Source: a virus
DNA: 28,898 nt
Strand: one strand, 5' to 3'
Virus record (IMG/VR): IMGVR_UViG_3300043776_000231
Location: 1 to 28,898 of that record
Positions within the stretch are counted from its first letter, which is position 1; every line of letters begins with the position of its first letter. The notes under the pieces were generated by a model, which was not told the DNA's origin, ran no database searches, and saw nothing but the letters and a program-made list of their open reading frames with translations. Shown in pieces: positions 15,268 to 20,167 of this stretch. A program made the translations under genes and the position numbers.

Positions 15268-16842
15268 TTACACCTTCTTTACTTTATAGCGAATCTTGTA
15301 GTATTCCTTTTCACCTTTAGACAGTTGGGCGGTCATTCTCTTGGCTGTTTCTTTAGCTTCAACTTCGGTTAATGGTTCTGACTGCCATTCCTTTTGCCCA
15401 ATTGATCCGCCCTGACGTATAACTCGAAAATTGTGGGCCTCGTCATTTTTCTGCGGTCCCAACCCATGTTTTTTCTTCAAGCGATCCCAACGCTCTTTAA
15501 CCATGGATTTAACCTTGGATTCACTGGGCATACCGCCTGGAAGATCCCCGTTGTCCTCCGTGTCAGATAGATGATCCATAACAAGGTCTACAAGCTCATC
15601 AGCTGTATCTGGTGTAAACGACATGGCAGCCTCGTTGATAGTTGAAACAATATAAGAATCAGAAGCATTTTCCTTCTTGGTCTTCACGTCCACGGTGGTG
15701 GAGTTGGAGTTCTTACTAGATAGCTTATCTTCCCAATACCGCTTAGCATCAGCATATGCTTTCTTTGCAACATCCATCGGAACATCAAACTGTTTCACCA
15801 GCATGTTAATACACTGCTGTGCATTCCACCCCTCATGAATAGCCTCATCTAGGGCAGACGCCGTTTGAGCGGGAAGATTGGCATTTTCTTTCTTATCAGG
15901 AACGGAGTTAGAAGTCGGGGACGACTTTACCAGGTATAGCATATCATCGGGCACAGGTCCCAATTCTGGTAACCCAGAGACTTTTATCGACACCCGACTC
16001 CCAGAAGCAAACACAACGGTGCCGGTCTTCCCATAATACTTCATCAGCTTTTTTAACTCAGCCGGATCATCGTCATAAGCATCTTCAATGTCCATCTTAT
16101 AGTCCTGGCCAAACTTAACAACATCGCCCTTTTTCAAACCAACTGCATTTTTCTTCTCCCCGGTGTCATCGCCTTTGTTCTTCTTGCGCCAGGGATGTGT
16201 AGGAGAAGATGTTTTTTTCAGGTCCTTTTCAGCATACTTATTTCCGCCTTTTAATACAACTTTATTAGACGAGTCATCATATCCTGTAACCTCTGCAACC
16301 CATTCCTCTGGAGACTCTGCATATGTGACGTGATCTCCGATGGAAAACTTCCGTTTTTGATTGGGGGCTATTTCTACATCAGCCTCATCGTACCATTTCA
16401 CTCCACCTTTATCGAGTTGAATTTGATAAAAGATTACACCTTCATTTAAAGATTCAGAATCAGTGTCTTCCTTTACCTTAACAATTTTTCCAGGCTTTCC
16501 ATCAGCAAGTACTCTATCACCACGATTAAAGGAATTTGTTATTCTGGCGTTCTTCTTGGTCTTGATGTCCACGGTGGTGGAGTCTGAGTTCATCATCCCA
16601 TGGCCATCAAGAGCTTCTCTCCAAGCATCATCTAGATTGATGCTGGCACCAGTTGCTTTCTTTGACTTCGTAAGGTACATCTTGACATCTTGCTTAAGAT
16701 CCACAATGTCATTAGGAGAAAGTTCAAAATCTTGAATCTTTTTCATTGCCCAGGAAGGAATGCTAGCATTCTCCTTTTTCTCTTCCTCGTTCTGAATTCG
16801 TTCCAGCTCTTGTTCCAACGGTCCATGCAGGTTAAGTCCCAT
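15268..16842 (-). CDS. 524-residue modular protein with SH3-like and helical modules
   Basis: I do not recognise the whole protein. It is a chain of small modules separated by Lys/Asn peptides: KKENAS (about 23), KKNAR (95), KKNAV (231), KKENAN (319), KKENAS (396) and QKNDEA (469). After the second come two SH3-like stretches (NRGDRVLADGKPGKIVKV; FSIGDHVTYAESPEEWVAEV), after the third another (LKKGDVVKFGQDYKM). After the fourth is a three-helix UBA-like segment (CINMLVKQFDVPMDVAKKAY). After the fifth comes a helical segment, and the last 55 residues form an alpha/beta module ending KVKKV. The peptide STTVD[IV]KTKK[E]NA occurs twice. It is cytoplasmic in composition and probably a virion or internal-head protein. 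The linkers may be protease sites. Confidence 0.6.
   Translation of the reverse strand: MGLNLHGPLEQELERIQNEEEKKENASIPSWAMKKIQDFELSPNDIVDLKQDVKMYLTKSKKATGASINLDDAWREALDGHGMMNSDSTTVDIKTKKNARITNSFNRGDRVLADGKPGKIVKVKEDTDSESLNEGVIFYQIQLDKGGVKWYDEADVEIAPNQKRKFSIGDHVTYAESPEEWVAEVTGYDDSSNKVVLKGGNKYAEKDLKKTSSPTHPWRKKNKGDDTGEKKNAVGLKKGDVVKFGQDYKMDIEDAYDDDPAELKKLMKYYGKTGTVVFASGSRVSIKVSGLPELGPVPDDMLYLVKSSPTSNSVPDKKENANLPAQTASALDEAIHEGWNAQQCINMLVKQFDVPMDVAKKAYADAKRYWEDKLSSKNSNSTTVDVKTKKENASDSYIVSTINEAAMSFTPDTADELVDLVMDHLSDTEDNGDLPGGMPSESKVKSMVKERWDRLKKKHGLGPQKNDEAHNFRVIRQGGSIGQKEWQSEPLTEVEAKETAKRMTAQLSKGEKEYYKIRYKVKKV
15673..15714 (-). repeat. Linker-coding DNA repeat, copy 1
   Basis: This 42-base stretch is nearly identical to 16552-16593 in the same gene. 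Both encode the linker STTVD[VI]KTKK that precedes a KENA or KNA peptide. Differences are few, mostly silent or conservative, so the copies look recently duplicated or homogenised. Confidence 0.75.
16552..16593 (-). repeat. Linker-coding DNA repeat, copy 2
   Basis: Second copy of the linker repeat; the two copies are in the same orientation about 880 bases apart. They flank four to five modules of the 524-residue protein, and recombination between them would delete those modules in frame. Confidence 0.75.
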
Positions 16843-16870
16843 GATAGTTCTCCTTAGTTAGATAATTTGA

Positions 16871-17350
16871 TTAGTCTTGTGGAAACGTCTCTTTCATCAT
16901 AGTGGCAGTCTTAGCTGCAGCCGACACCGGGTCTCCGGCATTGGGCAACACAGCCACCAACGGGATCGCATTCTCCGGAGTCACCGAGCGACCAGCCAGG
17001 ATCTCAGCAGCTGAGGTCCCATCCAACCCTTCGGCTGGTTGTGCAGGAGCCTGCCCAGCGGGGAACGGCATGACGGTGTCCATCTGGGTCTCTGGGTCGC
17101 GGTAGACTAACCCGCGACTTCGAGCTAAAAACGTCAACCGCTCTTCGGTGTGCTTTTTATCGGCCGCCGCTTGCGCCTCTGCGTCAAACTGGCTCGCGGC
17201 CAGGATGCCTTTGAGCTCGACCACGGTGATCCCCAAGCTGTTGGCGGCGCTGGCATCGTTGCCGTTGTAAAAGCGCAACGCGTTTGCCACGAACTCCTTC
17301 TTCATCGAGTCGATCGTCATCCCCGGTGACCACATCAATTGTCCGTTCAT
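16871..17350 (-). CDS. Unknown protein with FIS-type helix-turn-helix pattern
   Basis: A 159-residue protein starting at ATG 17350 behind TTAAGGAGG. Residues 17-52 (KEFVANALRFYNGNDASAAN then SLGITVVELKGIL) follow the FIS/HTH_8 pattern al...gGN.s.AA..LGI....l...L, suggesting a DNA-binding or protein-binding helical domain. A helical stretch follows, then a Pro/Ala-rich flexible middle (FPAGQAPAQPAEG) and a helical C-terminus. It is the first gene after a non-coding, structured stretch. It might be a regulator of the head genes or a virion protein; nothing decides between these. Confidence 0.5.
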   Translation of the reverse strand: MNGQLMWSPGMTIDSMKKEFVANALRFYNGNDASAANSLGITVVELKGILAASQFDAEAQAAADKKHTEERLTFLARSRGLVYRDPETQMDTVMPFPAGQAPAQPAEGLDGTSAAEILAGRSVTPENAIPLVAVLPNAGDPVSAAAKTATMMKETFPQD

Positions 17351-17406
17351 CGCTGCCTCCTTAAGTTAACAACCTACTTGAACACTAACAACACCGATGT
17401 TAAGGT

Positions 17407-17517
17407 GCGGAGACCGGACTCGACACCGGCTGCCGGCGATCAAAAGATCGCGCGATCGGTCTGTATTCCTCGGGTTTTCCCAGGTCATAACCTGCTTGTC
17501 CTTCCAAGCGGCCCCGC
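17407..17517 (-). ncRNA. Structured non-coding stretch, tRNA-like at its 3' end
   Basis: A 219-nt gap in a dense block. On the minus strand a run of hairpins fills about 110 bases: GCTTG/CAAGC (17509-17494), CAGGT/ACCTG (17494-17481), GGG AAAA CCC (17481-17472), GCGATC TTTT GATCGC (17451-17436), CCGG/CCGG around TGTCGAGT (17429-17414). The ends GCGGGG and CTCCGC can pair. The last hairpin plus the 3' CTCCGCACC resembles a tRNA T-arm and acceptor, but there is no seven-base anticodon loop, so it is not a normal tRNA. It may be a phage small RNA, a leader structure for the gene at 17350, or a decayed tRNA. Confidence 0.4.
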
Positions 17518-17569
17518 GGTTTAATTATATCCTCAAAAGTGAACTCAAGATTAACTTTTAAGCGTCAGA

Positions 17570-17782
17570 TTAAACTTCTTTCGGAAACTCCTCCTTCAAG
17601 ACATCCAACCTTTTCTTCTCGCTCTTTGATGGGCACTTCCAAAACTCGGTGCACTTCCCGGTCTTCTTATCCATAGGCGTCTCGGCAAACATCGATTGCC
17701 ACTTGCTCGGGTTTGCCAGGTACCGGTAGCACTTCCCTCGAAGCTCGCACTCGCGTCCAGAGCACATCATGATGTCAGCCAC
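17570..17782 (-). CDS. Small Cys-rich protein, unknown function
   Basis: At most 70 residues, from a GTG at 17782; the ATG pair four or five codons inside (MMCSGRECELRGKCYRY) may be the true start. Cysteines occur as C-x5-C-x5-C near the N-terminus (including the GRECELRGKC stretch) and again as GKCTEFWKC, with conserved-looking aromatic residues in YRYLANPSKWQSMF. The pattern suggests bound zinc or iron-sulfur. Similar short proteins occur among phage head genes, but I know of no assigned function. It lies directly after the 70-residue protein at 17784-17996. Confidence 0.65.
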   Translation of the reverse strand: MADIMMCSGRECELRGKCYRYLANPSKWQSMFAETPMDKKTGKCTEFWKCPSKSEKKRLDVLKEEFPKEV

Positions 17783-17783
17783 G

Positions 17784-17996
17784 TTACCAGCTAACCGGAT
17801 CTTCGATGTTGTTGTCCCTCAGGATCTCCCAAAACTTGTCGCGAAACTCCTGAAGCTCGGCTCGATCTTTATACTTGATCTCGCTTCGCAGCCACTCGTC
17901 CAGCTCAATCAAGGAGGTGTGCATGGCCCCGGCGTTGTTCGCGATCTTGAAAGAAGACTGGTCCTCCGGTAAGTTGAACTCGAGAAGGGCTTTTAT
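17784..17996 (-). CDS. Small conserved phage protein with an apparent ATA start
   Basis: A 70-residue frame reading IKALLEFNLPEDQSSFKIAN...MHTSLIELDEWLRSEIKY...EFRDKFWEILRDNNIE. Phages commonly carry a small protein beginning MKA.L.FNLPE...f..a..a......l...d..LR..iKY, so the ATA codon (17996-17994) stands where ATG is expected. No ATG, GTG, TTG or CTG lies between the preceding in-frame TGA and this codon. The ATA overlaps the TAA stop of an eight-codon ORF (18019-17993) as ATAA, where neighbours use ATGA; one G-to-A change would give exactly this. Either ATA is used, or the gene is poorly translated. Function unknown, helical. Confidence 0.6.
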   Translation of the reverse strand: MKALLEFNLPEDQSSFKIANNAGAMHTSLIELDEWLRSEIKYKDRAELQEFRDKFWEILRDNNIEDPVSW

Positions 17997-18015
17997 GTTA
18001 GATCTTTTTCAGCGA

Positions 18016-18459
18016 TCATGCTCGTTGTCCGCGTTCTCTTTTTTTCTCGTTGGTGTTCTTATATGGCCTCGGGTTCTTGATAGCGTAGTTGCCAAGCCAC
18101 TTGATCGCGGCTTCTCGAGACATCGTGTAGTCTTTCATCAGCTCATCAAGCGCTTTGTCTTTAGTAGAAGTTCCATCGGCGATTTCACGAAGAAGCATAC
18201 CCAGATAAGCATCGGTGGGCTTATTTCCATTTTCTTTTTTCTCGTTGATGTTCTTTTTCTTCTTTTCATTCTTCTCCCCCATCACCTGCCTCACCACCGG
18301 GACCCCGTACTTGTCCTCGAGGGCCTCCATGGAAGTCCCTTTTTGAAACTCCTCCTTGATGCGTTTCACCAGCTCAAGCGGTACCGGGGCGTTCTCGATC
18401 GCGTTCTTGACTCGCTCGTCCAGGATAAATGGTGTTTGCAACGGGTATAGTTGACTCAT
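18016..18459 (-). CDS. Small two-module helical protein, unknown function
   Basis: A 147-residue protein behind GAGGAGAG. Two helical modules (about 15-58, LVKRIKEEFQKGTSMEALED..., and 78-130, LGMLLREIADGTSTKDKALD...MSREAAIKWLGNYA) are joined by a very basic linker with KKKKN and KKENGN. Each module has the form helix, Gly/Thr/Ser turn, helix, short turn, helix, as in UBA-like or small HTH domains. The C-terminus is KNTNEKKRERGQRA, rich in Lys and Arg. It may bind DNA or be packaged in the head; both are guesses. It belongs to the set of small module proteins downstream of the portal. Confidence 0.55.
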   Translation of the reverse strand: MSQLYPLQTPFILDERVKNAIENAPVPLELVKRIKEEFQKGTSMEALEDKYGVPVVRQVMGEKNEKKKKNINEKKENGNKPTDAYLGMLLREIADGTSTKDKALDELMKDYTMSREAAIKWLGNYAIKNPRPYKNTNEKKRERGQRA

Positions 18460-18499
18460 GATGCTCTCCTCTAGTTTTTATGCAACGAAACTTGACAAC

Positions 18500-18730
18500 C
18501 TACTTGTCAAACTTATCGATGTCCTTTTGAGATGGCCATAAAGGAGACGATGTGGCTACCAGATGCCGATACTTAGTTGCAACATCTGGAGAAACTCCAA
18601 ATTTTCGACTGATGGCGCGATCCATATCTTCATCATATTGATAGCTGCCTCGTTGTTGAGCTTGCATGATCCAACCAACGATGGTATCAGAATCGTGCTT
18701 GGCGTTCCTAATTAAAATAGGCGCCTTCAT
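18500..18730 (-). CDS. Single helical module protein, unknown function
   Basis: A 76-residue protein whose ATG overlaps the stop of the upstream gene (ATGA). It starts MKAPILIRNAKHDSDTIVGW, with an RNA-type Lys/Asn peptide at residue 8, then has helices around IVGWIMQAQQRGSYQYDEDM, ISRKFGVSPDVATKYRHL and a short tail. The helical part resembles the UBA-like segment of the 524-residue protein (KQFDVPMDVAKKAY against RKFGVSPDVATKYR). It ends in TAG inside a perfect 7+7 inverted repeat (18492-18510, TTGACAA/TTGTCAA). Confidence 0.55.
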   Translation of the reverse strand: MKAPILIRNAKHDSDTIVGWIMQAQQRGSYQYDEDMDRAISRKFGVSPDVATKYRHLVATSSPLWPSQKDIDKFDK

Positions 18731-19338
18731 TTGATCCTCCCGCCCATCTTCTTATACACTGCCGTCACCTCAGGCCAGTTATACTCTCCGCCCTTCTTGC
18801 CCACCGCTTTCTTTGCGGCTTCCCAAACGCCTTCATCGCGCATCCACGAAGGGTTCTCCACCCGTTCCATATCATCGTTCCTGAAGCCTGCTTCCTTCTT
18901 CAAGTTAACGTCTTTGACCGTCACCGTGTCACCGGTCTTGGCCAGCTTAACCGACCAGCCTTCAGCAGCGCTTCCTGATACGACCTTCGCAGGCTGCCAC
19001 TCACCGCCGTGAGAAACTTCGACGAAGTCTCCAGGTACTACCACTCGAGCGTTCTGCTTATCTTCCACGATGCTGGTGCCGGTGGTGATGGGGACTTCGA
19101 CGCCGAGGGCATTCTCCACGTCCTCTGGATACCTTGAGCTAGCCCCAGCTTCGAGATCGGGGAAGGTGTCTTTGTCATACATATCTCGCACGATGGCTTT
19201 AGCCTTATCTCGGGAGATCTTAAAAGCTTGCACCGCGTCATCTATGCACTGCTTGGGAGAGTCTGCGTGCCAGGACCTCTCCATCACAAACTTCCGGATC
19301 TCGGCATCTTGAGCGTTGGTGATGATGGGGATCTTCAT
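18727..19338 (-). CDS. Helical plus SH3-like module protein, unknown function
   Basis: A 203-residue protein. Residues 1-60 are a helical module beginning MKIPIITNAQDAEIRKFVME and containing AVQAFKISRDKAKAIVRDMY, related in form to the UBA-like segments nearby. After a DKQNAR peptide (about 97) comes an SH3-like stretch, VVVPGDFVEVSHGGEWQPAK...WSVKLAKTGDTVTV. The last 45 residues hold a small helical segment with two Trp (VENPSWMRDEGVWEAAKKAV, GGEYNWPEV). The first 22 bases around its start are shared with the start of the head gene at 15266. Confidence 0.6.
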   Translation of the reverse strand: MKIPIITNAQDAEIRKFVMERSWHADSPKQCIDDAVQAFKISRDKAKAIVRDMYDKDTFPDLEAGASSRYPEDVENALGVEVPITTGTSIVEDKQNARVVVPGDFVEVSHGGEWQPAKVVSGSAAEGWSVKLAKTGDTVTVKDVNLKKEAGFRNDDMERVENPSWMRDEGVWEAAKKAVGKKGGEYNWPEVTAVYKKMGGRIK

Positions 19339-19339
19339 C

Positions 19340-19402
19340 TTACACCTTCTTTACCTTCACGCTTCCATCCGCGCTGTTCGCAACGATGATCTGTTTGCTC
19401 AT
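19340..19402 (-). CDS. 20-residue mini-ORF, likely module remnant
   Basis: MSKQIIVANSADGSVKVKKV, start overlapping the stop of 19399-19593 (ATGA). It contains the NSAD peptide type (compare RNSADV in the protease and SNSADP in the portal) and ends in KVKKV like the 524-residue protein. Its stop and the next start fall in a 22-base repeat. It is too short to fold and looks like the end and start pieces of a deleted module gene. Confidence 0.4.
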   Translation of the reverse strand: MSKQIIVANSADGSVKVKKV

Positions 19403-19593
19403 TTTTTTGCCTCCGGTGCTTTGTACTCGATGTGCAGAGTTATATAAACAAACCTCTTGGCTTTCTCAGCATCCAGCTTGAGATCTGGGTCAGCGGCGAG
19501 CTGCTTGACGATGTCATCAGCTTTGATGTTTCCTTTATAGAACGAGTTCTTCACTCGCTCGGTCAGCAGCTTCACCATCTCTTGGTCGGTCAT
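19399..19593 (-). CDS. Small helical protein, unknown function
   Basis: A 64-residue protein starting MTDQEMVKLLTERVKNSFYK, then KADDIVKQLAADPDLKLDAE and KAKRFVYITLHIEYK. It looks like one UBA-like helical module. Its start region (19583-19646) is an exact copy of the portal stop and next gene start (20104-20167), so it inherited ribosome site, start codon and the first residues MTDQ from a duplication. It belongs to the small module set. Confidence 0.55.
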   Translation of the reverse strand: MTDQEMVKLLTERVKNSFYKGNIKADDIVKQLAADPDLKLDAEKAKRFVYITLHIEYKAPEAKK

Positions 19594-19646
19594 GCAGTAA
19601 CTCCTTCTAACAAAGTGTTCACGGCGATGTCTTCATCGGCTTCTCT
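19583..19646 (-). repeat. 64-bp exact direct repeat, copy 1
   Basis: Identical to 20104-20167, in the same orientation and 521 bases apart. It contains the last 17 codons of the NUDIX reading frame, the stop, the overlapping ATG and the first codons of the next gene. Here the upstream NUDIX part is missing, so this copy is a translocated end. Confidence 0.9.
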
Positions 19647-19678
19647 TCTTGAATGATCTCTCCGCCTAGCTTACTCAT
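19619..19678 (-). pseudogene. Chimeric 19-codon remnant
   Basis: ATG at 19678 gives MSKLGGEIIQEEKPMKTSP. The first part resembles the N-terminus of the neighbouring 81-residue protein (VVGGGKIIQEEKQEG). At 19646 the sequence switches into the 64-bp repeat and reads the NUDIX end out of frame. This marks a recombination joint between two small genes. Confidence 0.5.
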
Positions 19679-19689
19679 GAGAGACTTCT

Positions 19690-19935
19690 TTATCGACTTA
19701 GATCAACGAGAATGTTCTGCGCTACCACGACACCATCGTGCGCTTTCTTAAGCGCCGACTTCTCTGATGGATCTAACTGCCCGCGATCTAGCATGTGCAT
19801 GATCGTGCTAGCCGCGTTGTTCAAGTTTCTTCGAGCATACCTAATGTCATCGGGATTAGCGGCGTTCTTCACACCCTCTTGCTTCTCTTCTTGAATGATC
19901 TTTCCACCGCCCACGACTAGTGATCCGTCTTTCAT
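19690..19935 (-). CDS. Small protein with C-terminal helical hairpin, unknown function
   Basis: An 81-residue protein with ATG overlapping the upstream stop (ATGA). The N-terminus MKDGSLVVGGGKIIQEEKQE is a flexible lead, then a VKNAANPDD peptide, then a helical hairpin (IRYARRNLNNAASTIMHMLD, SEKSALKKAHDGVVVAQNIL). Helix-peptide-helix form and the KNA peptide match the rest of the module set. A shortened relative of its first part is at 19640-19678. Confidence 0.5.
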   Translation of the reverse strand: MKDGSLVVGGGKIIQEEKQEGVKNAANPDDIRYARRNLNNAASTIMHMLDRGQLDPSEKSALKKAHDGVVVAQNILVDLSR

Positions 19936-20114
19936 CTCAGTAACTCCTTGATCAGAATGTCTTCATCCACGTGCCTCATGATGGGTTTCAACTCCAGCGT
20001 ACCTGCTGCCAACGGAACCCACCGCCACTGGCTCACCTCTTCATCCGGGTCGTCGATCGTACGAGCCATCACGCGTTCTGGTAGTTGCACGGTGAAGGCC
20101 TGCTGGTCGGTCAT
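19932..20114 (-). CDS. 60-residue duplicate of the NUDIX C-terminal end
   Basis: Starts MTDQQAFTVQLPERVMARTI and continues DDPDEEVSQWRWVPLAAGTL. It aligns along its whole length with the last 56 or so residues of the portal-NUDIX protein (YTLTLPQKEQARTMNDPDLE, VERWRWVDLSPNTLEL, EADEDIAVNTLL). The catalytic NUDIX box is absent, so it cannot hydrolyse substrates alone. DNA identity outside the 64-bp repeat is low, so this is an old duplicate or the tail of a second NUDIX gene whose front was lost. Its ATG overlaps the portal stop. Confidence 0.7.
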   Translation of the reverse strand: MTDQQAFTVQLPERVMARTIDDPDEEVSQWRWVPLAAGTLELKPIMRHVDEDILIKELLR

Positions 20115-20167
20115 GCAGTAACTCCTTCTAACAAAGTGTTCACGGCGATGTCTTCATCGGCTTCTCT
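20104..20167 (-). repeat. 64-bp exact direct repeat, copy 2
   Basis: The resident copy: end of the portal-NUDIX gene with its stop overlapping the ATG of the next gene. See the copy at 19583-19646. Confidence 0.9.

Noticed and set aside
17407-17517. A functional tRNA gene
   Set aside because: T-arm and acceptor resemble a tRNA, but no anticodon arm with a seven-base loop can be drawn and the T-loop has an extra base. Kept only as a structured RNA candidate.
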